This document shows positions 41,101 to 53,100 of a stretch of DNA of 64,000 nucleotides, one piece after another. Origin of the DNA: Toxorhynchites rutilus septentrionalis (Eukaryota > Arthropoda > Insecta > Diptera > Culicidae). The stretch's first letter is position 1; each line of letters begins with the position of its first letter. The stretch is taken from positions 228,111,882 to 228,175,881 of the forward strand of contig NC_073746.1 of the NCBI RefSeq assembly GCF_029784135.1, written 5' to 3'. Position numbers and translations under genes: made by a program. The notes under the pieces were generated by a model that was not told the DNA's origin, searched no databases, and was given only the letters and a program-made list of their open reading frames with translations.

Positions 41101-44100
41101 TACCAGGCGTCTATTCGCCATTCTTTCCAGGATCTTGGATCTTGAACAGGAGGTTAAGGAAATTGGACGGTAGCCTTTCACGTTGTTGTTGCTTTGACCG
41201 ACCTTAGGTATGGGTATTGATCACTAAACCAACGATAGTCCTACGTCAACCTTGTGGTTATACCACAGATATAACCAACTTCCTGTTTTTTTATGACTTT
41301 TTTCACATAAACACATCTTTATTACTTACATGTGTTTTTAGAAACAGAGAAACAAAAATTTGAAACATGCTACTTAACCTGAACACATTCTGCTGCACAT
41401 AATCTGCTGAAAGAGCAATCCAAAAAATAATTCTCGAAAGAGACGTGATCGCTCTGAAGCTCCCCTGATGCACATTGGAAAACAAACTAAGCGATACTGT
41501 GTGGATAAAAAGGAGCACAATACAAATTAGCTATTGTGGATCACGTTTCCTCCAGATACTTAAAATGATAGAAAGAGGCAATAAAGGAATGCTGTCAATT
41601 CCCCTATCTTTGTGCAGTTGCCAGACATCTGAATTCAACACAAATTCCGCTTAGCTTTCACAATCTGTAAAGGCAGTTTTAGAGTTCGTGAACGTGAAAG
41701 TGAACAAACACCTTTTCGTTAATAATTCATCAGTCCATATATAAAACGCGGGGAAAACATCTTGAAACGATAGGAAGAAACATTTTCTAGTTAAAAAACA
41801 TATTTAAACACAATTCATATTGATAAAAATAGATTAATTGAATATTTCACTACGATTCTAAATTTCCACCGTGGAATCGAGATGTTGGTGAATTTACCAT
41901 AGTTAAACGGCTTCGGTGGACGTGAACACGAGAACAGTGTTGAATATAGACGTCAAAATATTTCCGCCTTCATGTTCACGTTCGGAAGTCACAAGGCTCT
42001 CTGAAAATTATTTCACCGTGAACTGTAAGGGCGATTACACATTATCCGGTTTCAGCCGGACCGGTTTCAAAAAGCGCCGCTGGGTTTGGACGGATAACCG
42101 GATGTAGCGGGATAACCTATTACCATTATCCTTTCCCACTTGTCATAAAATCCCAACGATCCTATTCCCACAAATTCATTCCCACGCCATAAATTATCGT
42201 CATACATGTTTGTAGGCCAAATGCATTTTTATGTCACTAGCTCACAGCTGCATACGATAATATTAAATAACAACCACTCACCCTTGCAGCGTAACATTAT
42301 GCAGAACTAACCCACTTCAACCAAGTGTGAAATGACAACACACAGAAACAACCACTACCCTTTTGTTCTCCGTATTGACCCGTTCGAACCAATCGAACGC
42401 GCTCACATATTTCCTTGCTGGCTCCTCCTCCTCTAGAATAGAAGCTACCTTGTGTAGAGTTTTAGTTTAAGCATTATAAAAAGTACATGTCGAATGCAAG
42501 CAAGAGGTCTTTTACATTTCCAACCAATCAAGTTAACAAGTGTCGAATGCACGCGAGGACGGAACTAAGAATATAGTGATATTTATATTAGTGGAATGTG
42601 CCTGAGTTCTTTCATTCCGAATAATATCACAAGTGCCCCAAAGTGATAGAAATTGTATACTACATCGGGTTGAACCTCCACATGGCGACCGAGACTTTAG
42701 CCTGAATCTTCGGCTATGAGTGAAACCAAACAATTTTTTTGTTTTGACGAAACAGTGAACGTTCAAAAATGGGCTTTTTCTCGGCAGACGAGATAGTGTC
42801 GAGCGCCCCAGTGTCGAGTTCACCGCAAACGATTGCTTTATGCATCCTTGCTGGTGCTGCGTTAGGTTACGGTGTTGTGCGGTTAATGCACACGTTTTAT
42901 AAGAATCACTCGGAGAGAGTAGCCTCCCGAGCAGTGAGAGCGGCACAGCTCAACCAGGTATAAAGGGCAGAAGTGAACTATTTTTTTTTTTCAAAATTTG
43001 AACAAAGTGAACTAATCAACGAAGACGTGCCAACTAGACCAAAGTGAACTAATAAACGGAACTGTGCTAACCACCCATGTGAACGAACCAATAGAAACTC
43101 ATTACACGAACTAGTGACCATTGGAAAAACTAAACATGTGGAACGAGAACATCAAGGACATCTTGGCCCAGGCGGAGGCCCAAGCGGAACACATCGCATT
43201 AGTGGAAAAAATCGGATGGCGGCAATATAGGAAGCAACACCCGAAGCAGCCGAAAAGAGGTTTCAATATCAAAATTGAAAACATCCATGGAGCAACCATC
43301 TATGTGACACCTTTCACAAAGCTCAGCCTTACTGATACTGTAGTAGGATACCGCCGACAGAGATGGTAAGTCAATTATAAGATGTAAAATATGAAAAAAA
43401 AATTTTTTTTGAAGTAAAAATTGTTAATGAAAAAAAAAAAAAAACACAAAATGTTCATGTAAAATATGTGCTAAGCTGTAAGACTACTTGTTGTAGACAT
43501 CAACAAAAACAGAAATAAAAAAATTTTCGCCTTTAATTTAATGGCAAGTTTAATAGAAAACAAAATACAGAAATTACAAGTAATTGCAAAATCACTGCGA
43601 TCCGAGCAAACTAAAAAGTTAAGAAAAGCTACATTGAGAACCAAGCTCGCAGAAGCTGAAAAATTAGCTGAAGATATTAAAACAATAGTAGACCCTCTCG
43701 TACACAATAAAGAGGCTGAAGAATTGTTATTGCTTGCCGAAAATGCTAATCTAATATATCAAGATATTAGAAATAAAATAAACATTATCATTAAACAAAA
43801 ATCTTTCAAAGAAGTAGCTCTTGCGATATTGTTCGTTGTTGGAATACAAAAACCGAAAATGTCCAAATTCGATTACAAAGAGGCAGCCGCAATGGTGCCA
43901 ATCTACGACGGCTCACCTGATGGACTCGATATGTTCATCAGTGCAGCCACACTACTAAATGAGATCTCCCCCAGCGCAAACAAAGCGTTGGTATATCAAT
44001 TCCTACTGACCAGACTCGACAAAAAGGCCCGAAGAGCAATTAATAATAGCGTGGATATACCTTCACTGCTAACAAATTTAAAAACTACATGTATATCAAA

Positions 44101-47100
44101 GACTAGCGCCGACAGCATATTAGCGAAGTTGAAGTCTATAAAAAAACAGTCAGCAGACGAATTATGTAAGGAAGTTGAAGAGCTGACCGAACAACTCATC
44201 GACTTACACATCAAGGAAGAGACACCACCGCAACGAGCAGCAAAACTCGCTTGCCAAGCAGGAATCGATGCCCTCATTGAAGGCATTGATAACCCTGAAT
44301 TAAAAACTATATTACGTGCGGGAGCCTTCACCAGCATAGCTGACGCAGTGGAGAAGGTCAATAAATATAAATCGCTGACAACCAAATCAGCAAATGTGCT
44401 TATTTACAATCGCGGGCAGCGACAACCGCCCTACCCGCATCCTAACCGTTTCAACCAGAACAATCGTGGTAGAAATTTTAATAACTATAGAGGAAGAGGT
44501 GGTAGATTCAATAATCAACCTCAACAAAACCAAAATTTTAACCAAAATCGCCAATATCATCAACAGAATTTCCCTAACCAAAACAGAAACTTTAGGGGCA
44601 ATGGCAGCCAAAACTATTACAACAGACCGCAACATTTCATTAGAATTGCGGAAAACTCCGAAAACCCGGCTGCGAACCTCCGCGCGTTGTCGGACGAAGA
44701 ACAGGAGGAAAACCGAAATCAACATCAAATATTTTCAACCTAAATATTACTTGTTCAATGTTTATTATAGTTAAATTAAGCATGTGCGAACAACCATGCG
44801 TTCTTATTCTTGATACAGGGGCAGATATATCAATCCTAAAGGAAAATTTGATCAAACGTACCCAGAAAATTAACAAAAATAATACATGCATAATAAACGG
44901 CGTGACCGAAGGCAAACTTGAAACAATAGGTAGTACCAACACTAGTCTACTTATAGAAAATAATAAAATTCCACACCAATTCCATTTGGTGAATAAACAA
45001 TTCCCAATTACAGCTGACGGCATTCTAGGAAAAGACTTTTTAACAAAATATGAATGTAATCTGTGTTTGAAGACATGGTTACTATCCTTTTTCTTCAATG
45101 AGACTAATCTAGAAGTACCGATCCATGACACATGGGACGATCATCTAGTCATCCCCCCCAGATGCCAGATTATCAAAGAAATAAAAATTCCACATATAAA
45201 AGAAGACACTGTCATAATTTCTCAAGAAATCAAACCTGGAGTATTTTGCGCAAATTCCATAGTTAACTCTAAAACACAATTCGTTAAAATCATTAATACC
45301 AATACGTCTGAAATACTTCTACCCAAAAATTTCAAGCCACTAACCCAACCGTTAACACATTTTACAATCAACCACAACACAACTAACAACCCTAATCGTA
45401 TACCAAAATTAACTGAAGAATTAAATCTAACTAACACTCCCCGTGAAGCCCAACACAAACTGATAAATCTCTGCAGAAACTATAACGAAATATTCGCTTT
45501 AAAAGATGACTTCTTAACTACCAACAACTTTTATAAACAAAACATTCAACTCAACGACAAAAACCCCGTCTACATAAAAAATTATCGAACTCCAGAGGCC
45601 CAAATAACAGAAATAAATAAACAAATATCAAATATGTTAGAAAATAGAATCATCCAACCATCAACCTCTCCATATAATTCCCCTATACTTTTAGTGCCAA
45701 AAAAATCTAATACACAAGATAAAAAGTGGCGATTAGTGGTAGACTTTCGCCAGCTCAACAAAAAAATTACACCAGATAAATTTCCCCTTCCAAGAATAGA
45801 TGAAATACTCGATCATTTAGGAAGAGCCAAATACTTTACTACTCTAGACCTAATGTCAGGTTTCCACCAAATAGAACTTGACGAAAATTCCAAAAAACTA
45901 ACAGCATTCTCTACTTCAAACGGTCATTTCGAATTCAATAGACTACCTTTCGGATTAAATATTTCCCCAAACAGCTTCCAAAGAATGATGACAATTGCAC
46001 TCAGCGGCTTACCACCAGAGTGTGCTTTCCTTTACATTGACGACATTATAGTAGTCGGATGTTCCATAAATCATCATTTAAGTAATTTGGAAAAAGTTTT
46101 TAAACAACTCCAAAAATATAATTTGAAACTTAACCCCGCAAAATGCTCATTCTTTAGACCAGATGTCACATACCTAGGTCATAATATATCCGCATCTGGC
46201 ATCCAACCAGATAAATCAAAATTTTCAGTCATATTAAATTACCCTACACCAAACACATCGGATGAAGTCCGTCGATTCGTTGCTTTTTGCAACTATTATA
46301 GAAGATTTATTAAAAATTTTGCCCAAATTGCGCATCCCTTAAACAAACTCCTTCGAAAAAATGCAGTCTTCGATTGGAGCTCTGAATGTCAGCAAGCATT
46401 CAATTCTTTAAAATCAGCACTGATTTCTCCCACAATTTTACAATTTCCCGATTTTAAAAAAGAATTCACACTAATAACCGATGCATCAAAGACTGCCTGT
46501 GGCGCAGTATTGGCCCAAGATTGCGATGGAATCGAATTACCGATCGCTTACGCAAGTAAAGCCTTCACCAAAGGTGAAGCAAATAAATCAACAATTGAAC
46601 AGGAACTTACTGCCATTCATTGGGCAATAACATTCTTTAGACCATACTTATACGGAAGAAAATTCACGGTAAAAACAGACCACAGACCGCTTGTTTACCT
46701 TTTTTCAATGAAGAATCCATCTTCCAAATTAACACGAATGAGACTAGATTTAGAGGAATTTAATTTTGACGTACAATATGTACAAGGAAAACTAAACGTA
46801 ACTGCCGACGCATTATCACGAATAGCAATTGATTCTGAAACTTTGAAAACAATAAACGTCCTAGCCGTTCAAACGAGAGCAATGACAAGAAAAGAACAAA
46901 ATATGAATCAGACGGAATACGAACATTTGAATAATAACACTGTACTCGATGTCAATGAGCCTGATCAACTCAAAGTATACGAGGCAGTTGAACCAACCGA
47001 ATGGGAAAAACTACCCAAACTTCAATGCGGACGCGCACTCGAAGATAATGAAAACGCTAGCGAGAATGAATTTAATAATATGAAATGCGCAATTAAAAAT

Positions 47101-50100
47101 AAAACAGGATTCAAAGAATTAATGTCGACAAATACAAAAATTGCAAGCAACTCGAAAGAGACCTTAGGGAATCTATTACAGAAAGTTGAAAATATGGCCA
47201 AAAAATTAAGAATAAGCGCGATAGCTCTAGCGTTATCAAGCGTGATATTCCAATTATGCAGCGTTCAATTCTTCAAGAAGACTTGTAACGACTCGCTAAA
47301 AGACTTGCAAATAGTGCTCTACACACCCAAGCGTGTGATAGAAAGCCAAGAAGAAAAATTAAAAATCCTGAAAAATTATCATGATGCACCAATTGGAGGA
47401 CATATAGGTGCCAATCGATTATATAAAAAGCTCAGTAGACTCTATTCCTGGAGCAAAATGAAATCAGAAATTTATGAATATGTTAGAAATTGTATACAAT
47501 GCAAACAAAATAAACACAAAACCCCGACCAAGGAAAACTTTATAAAAATACCCACCCCAGAAAAACCTTTTGATTGTGTATCTATTGACACTATCGGACC
47601 TTTTAACAAATCTAATTCAGGAAATAGATATGCATTAACTATCCAATGTAACCTCTCCAAATACGTAATAATAAAACCAACCCCAGACAAACAAGCATCC
47701 ACAATAGCGAGAGCATTTATAGAAAATTGCATTCTCGTATACGGTACTCCGTCAATTGTTCAAACTGATCAAGGAACCGAATACAAGAATGAATTATTTG
47801 ACAATATTTCAAAATTACTCCAAATTCAACAAAAATTTTCTACCCCCTATCACCCGCAATCAATCGGAAGTTTAGAAAGAAACCATCGTTGTCTTAATGA
47901 ATACGTGAGACAATTCATCAACCCATCGCAGAGCGACTGGGATGATTGGTTGCCTTACTATGCATTCTGTTACAACACCACTCCGCATACAGATTTTTCA
48001 TACACACCTTTTGAATTAGTTTTCGGCAGAAACGCAACACTGCCATACAACCTAAAATCACACATTGAACCCGTATACAATATCGAGCAATATCATAAAG
48101 AATTACAATTCAAACTCAAAACGGCAACAAAATCAGCAAAAGAAATAATTGACAGAATCAAACAAAAGCGTCGTGAAGATCAGCAGAAAGATACAAACCC
48201 AATACAAATACATGAGAATGATTTAGTTATGATGACTAACGAAAACAGAAGAAAACTAGACAAGGTATATCAAGGACCATACAAGGTCATATCAATAAAT
48301 CACCCAAACGCGACATTATTAGATGAGAAAACCCAAAACACTCATACTGTACATAAAAATAGATTAATTACTTATAATTCCCTCCTCCGTTAGGGGGAAG
48401 GGGGTATTAGAAATTTGGTACGTATCAGAGATTAAGTTCATTTTTACTCAATTATTTCCCAATTATAATTATTATTAAAATCATCACTGTTATTATCATC
48501 ATAATTATCGACAATCATTAAATACAAATATTATACAATAAGCATCACAGAACAAATTAAAACTATTATAAATTAAATACACTATATAATTAAATTTACG
48601 AATTTATCACAACCTGTAAATATAGTTAGATAACCATATGTAAGAGGAGAAGCTATAACACCCAATAATAATGAATATAATAATAATAAATGATTCCACC
48701 CGGTTACATCATTCTCCCAAAGAGGGATGGTGTAGCGGGATAACCTATTACCATTATCCTTTCCCACTTGTCATAAAATCCCAACGATCCTATTCCCACA
48801 AATTCATTCCCACGCCATAAATTATCGTCATACATGTTTGTAGGCCAAATGCATTTTTATGTCACTAGCTCACAGCTGCATACGATAATATTAAATAACA
48901 ACCACTCACCCTTGCAGCGTAACATTATGCAGAACTAACCCACTTCAACCAAGTGTGAAATGACAACACACAGAAACAACCACTACCCTTTTGTTCTCCG
49001 TATTGACCCGTTCGAACCAATCGAACGCGCTCACATATTTCCTTGCTGGCTCCTCCTCCTCTAGAATAGAAGCTACCTTGTGTAGAGTTTTAGTTTAAGC
49101 ATTATAAAAAGTACATGTCGAATGCAAGCAAGAGGTCTTTTACATTTCCAACCAATCAAGTTAACAAGTGTCGAATGCACGCGAGGACGGAACTAAGAAT
49201 ATAGTGATATTTATATTAGTGGAATGTGCCTGAGTTCTTTCATTCCGAATAATATCACAAGTGCCCCAAAGTGATAGAAATTGTATACTACATCGGGTTG
49301 AACCTCCACACGGATAACAATGTGAAAAAGACCTCGCGCTACACAAAACCGTGCATCTCTCACATACACATACGTGCAATTATTTATATAGTGGATTGAT
49401 AGGTAAACATTGCTGCAAATACTCCTGCTACATGCAGCCGTTTGTATACGGAAAACCTTGAAACCACAGCTGCTGCAGCAATTACGAGTCTTCTCAAATT
49501 TGCGTTCCTTTGGAGAGTATATACGGCCGTGTTAAAATGTGGCACACCAGGAACACGGCAGATCTTGCGAAAATTACGCGCATCTTGCATCAGGACGGTA
49601 TTATTACCGATAGGTGCGATCCAGCGGTCGAAGGTGTGAATCTTCTCGCCCCATTTCAAAATACAATTCAATGACAAATAAATTTAAAAGTCCAGTTGCG
49701 GTGTATTTATCCATATCCATATATATAAATTGTTTTATTTCCAAACTTACACAAACAGTATTATTCAATCCATACATTCTGTTGCCACATATTTCCAATA
49801 GAATTTGAATGAACCAATAAAAAACATTTCGTAAGCTAAGGGCACTACTCAATTATTTATTCACTTCCTGTGATTTTCTTAGAATTAGCCTACGAGATAA
49901 TCCATCTATTCTAGAGTGTCTTTTTATTCCACCATTGCAGTATGAATCTTTACGATTAGAACAACATAATTTTCCTTCAGAAACTATTTCATCACTGCTT
50001 CCGCAGATTCCTCGAGCGCGTACTCCCGGGGCAGGGACGGCTTCTCGAGCGTATTTCGCATCAACACATAGTTATCAATACGCGGATCCTAGGCGAAAAA

Positions 50101-53100
50101 TGACCGAATCAGATATGCCAGCTGGATGATTTCGCTCTGACAGAGCGGATGCTTCTGCATCGGGCAGGAGAACATCTTGATCACCGGTCACATGACAGAC
50201 AGTTTGGTCTTTAGCTCCTCGAGCCGAGCCTTGTCATCGATCGCTTTCCGGGTCAGGTCGAACTGTGTGGAATGCCCAATAAGAATATTACTAGAGAGCT
50301 ATTTTTGGTGTGTTCAAATTAACAAAAACTGACCTTCACATTCAGCTCGATAAAATCGCTCACCATTGCTTTGCTTTGAGCAGAAACCTGCATCACTAAA
50401 CTTTTTCCACAGTAGCGAAATAAAGGAGTAAATGTAAATCCATCCATATCACTTGCAAATTCTGAATTTCAAAAACAACAAACAAACGTCAATAGCACAC
50501 ACATACTAATACATGGGACGAAAAACTGCCTGAATTGTACTAATACTAACAGACATGACAAACAACTGTCAATCCGCGTTGATGGCATGGAACTTCTTGC
50601 TCTGCTTTTGGGAAATGATAGTGATAATAGATTTTCAGGTGCAATAAACACATGTTTGAAAATAAAAGTTATGAATGAAAATTAACTTCTTATAAAATAT
50701 GTTATTTTCGTAATGGAGTAACACGTTCTTTTGCAAGTGGAGAAAAACCCCTGATCAATAATTATATTTGATGATGATTTTGTATTACAATTATGAGTTT
50801 CAGTGAAAATATGAAGAAAATTATACAAAAATGATTAAATGATAATCAGTTCACGGGTTCTAAGTAATCAAATAACATGAAGTAAAAATTTTCATTCAAA
50901 ATTTAAACAACTTGAAACTTAAAAGGTCTGATAATCTTATAGAGAATAATTTGCTTTCCCAAACTGATGTCTCCACCAGACGTCGGCACAATACTATTGT
51001 CATCGCGTGTAATGCTTGTCCGGTCACCGGACATTGCAGTCGCAGTAGACGGCTGCATCACGGCGCCGTAAAGAGGTTGGTACGGTCGAAATTTGCCATT
51101 TGGGTTTCAGATCGGTCCGGCAAAAACCGGATAATGTGTAATCGCCCTAAGCCGTGATATGTTTAGCAACTCTTGAGTTTTCAGTTGATGCAATTTCATT
51201 AAATCGGATTTCTGCACGGGTCGAAAAACTTCGTTGCTTCGGGTTGCCTCGTGAACAACTGTATATTTTAACCGAATTACTTTGTTGAAGCTTAATGTTT
51301 ATTTACTTCACGTTTACTGGCGAATTGAAGCATTATTGTACAAGAATCCCGTCCTTGAGAGAACAAAATATTTGCATTGAACTTAAAAAGAAATCTATTG
51401 TCCGCGTAACTATTACATGGTAAGCTTTTAAATTCAAATTCGTGCAAAAGTTTGAAGTATAGTTTGTTTTACTTTCAATTTTCAGTCCAACATGAATTCA
51501 AATGCAAATAAATCTTTGACGCTAAGGAATAAGTTGGATATCATTGACAAATATTAAAAAGCAATTAGAAACAAAACAATATCCAGTAAAGCCACATAAC
51601 ACGATTCCATCCATATTTAAAAATAAAAACTAAATTCGCGAAAAAGTAATAATAATGGTTTTAACTGCTGATGTTCAATACACCAAAATTCAAAGTGCAA
51701 AAAAACTCACGCCCGTCGGTTTTCGCTAAAACACAAAAAAACTCGTGCGCGCGATGTTTGAAGAATGGCTTTTGAAATTGGATGAAAAAATGGTGTCCGA
51801 AGGAAGATGTATCATTTTGTTGATTGATAATTCTACTAGCCATCCAAATATCCAACAAAAGTTAAGAAATTGCAGACTGCAATATTTTCCTCCAAACATA
51901 ATCTCTGTGTTTCAACCACTTGGTCTTGTAATAATTAAAGAATTGCAAATGCACTATCGCAACAAATTTGTAAAGGACCAAGTGAATGCGACAGAAAAAG
52001 ATGAATCGTTGAATCCTACAGTGTATTTGTAATGTCAAACAATCCACTATTGTTAATTGCTTCGTCAAAGCTGGCTTTGTAAAATCAAACAATTTGATAT
52101 GCATAATTGAAAACAGCATTGATAACGGCCCATTATAGGAAATTGTATTGCGATCGAATTTTGAAGCGCTCGCTAAACAAGGTTTTGATTTATTTGAAGG
52201 TTTGGTTATAATTTATTATTATTTTCAAATATCATTTAAGATATAATCGTAATTTGTATTTTCCAGACTATTTGACTTTTGACAACTTAGGCGGCGGTGA
52301 CACTGGATGCAGAAAAGTGGTCGTACGAATTGTATGCAATAGTGAAGCTAAACAACCACATTGAGTTGTATTGGTGTGGTTACATTGCTTCCCCCTTGCT
52401 TCGTTCGTATTCGTCAGCTTCTATCGAACAAAATTGTTTGTTTCTATTCGTACAATCAAATTTTCGTGCGTACTCCTATCCAAAGTAACCTTAGCCTTAT
52501 GCGAAGGAGCACTTTTGTCTGACGATGGCATCAAAAAGTGTGTTAGGGGACAAATGAGCTGAATTTTGTATCTGTGGTTCAATGTTTTGTTTCAAGATAG
52601 TTAGAAATAAATTTCCTTTATTAATAATATAATTTAATTTTTTCGTGTGGACTGTAGCGACAATTTTGTATAACGACAGTTCCTTGCGGTGTCGCTATAG
52701 AGAGTTGCACCACCAAATAATCGTCCAACACACCATCAAAAAACTAGGCGATTGTTGCATCGTGACCAATGCGCACGGGAGACAAATGAAATTTTAGCTT
52801 AGCGAAGATGTGGAGCCAGATCACACACAAAATTCCAGAACATTTATTTTCTTGGCGAGCTGACGATAGCCTACACACAATTGTGTAGCTCAGGACCCCA
52901 ATGCCATGGCATCAGTTTGAGGCGATGCCAGAGACATTAGCGAGTGAGATATTTGGTCGCGTCTACAGCTCAAGCGGAAACGAAAATATGTGATGACGCA
53001 AAACAAGGCAGAACAAGCAATTTCCATTGCTTCGAGTATAGAACGAGACTGAAAGTTTGCCTCACTCTAGAAAATATCCGCCTACGTTGTTTATACTATC

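Larger units (their letters stand above)
38865..41218 (-). mobile_element. I-like LINE, longer copy B (5'-truncated)
   Basis: Minus-strand order from 41218: RT start (I-P-I-P-K, Y-R-P-I-S-L-T-S-C), palm, thumb, RNase H, then a 3' tail with repeated ATCCGAAT at 38849-38875. The frame changes near 40670 and 41098. Everything 5' of the RT, including the endonuclease, is missing. Confidence 0.87.
36750..41251. mobile_element. Family R, copy 2, interrupted by I-like LINE copies
   Basis: From 36750 it follows copy 1 (TTGTGTCC..., GTTGACGTAGCACTACGC). It is cut at 37486 and seems to resume after the LINE with AGTCCTACGTCAA at about 41236-41248, the expected inverted end. It lies in symplekin intron 2. 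Confidence 0.6.
42103..49310 (+). mobile_element. Ty3/gypsy LTR retrotransposon, apparently intact, 7.2 kb
   Basis: LTRs of 580 bp at 42103-42682 and 48731-49310 look identical. CGGA flanks both ends (4-bp target duplication). A tRNA-Arg-type primer site, leader small ORFs, gag (43541-44743), pol (44644/44758-48393) and a polypurine tract are all present. No env frame. The Gag lacks a zinc knuckle and the leader holds small ORFs, which fits an mdg1/412-like lineage, though that placement is an inference. Confidence 0.94.
42029..51147. mobile_element. TIR DNA element with TAA duplication (PIF/Harbinger-like), carrying a gene fragment and hosting the gypsy
   Basis: The left end GGGCGATTACACATTATCCG (42029) recurs inverted at the right end (51147), and the match extends about 37 bp with few mismatches. 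TAA flanks both ends (42026-42028 and 51148-51150). Without the gypsy (42103-49310) the element is about 1.9 kb. A 3-bp TWA-type duplication fits PIF/Harbinger, but no transposase is present, so the class is inferred. It holds an intron-containing gene fragment at 49984-50366. Confidence 0.72.

Noticed and set aside
42533..42946. Minus-strand frame of 137 codons in the gypsy leader, and its shorter version at 49161
   Set aside because: Most of it lies in the LTR and is duplicated with it; antisense to the element; no motif.
49384..49677. 97-codon minus-strand frame in the TIR element
   Set aside because: It overlaps an opposing frame of similar quality and matches nothing I recognise; no splice or start context supports it.
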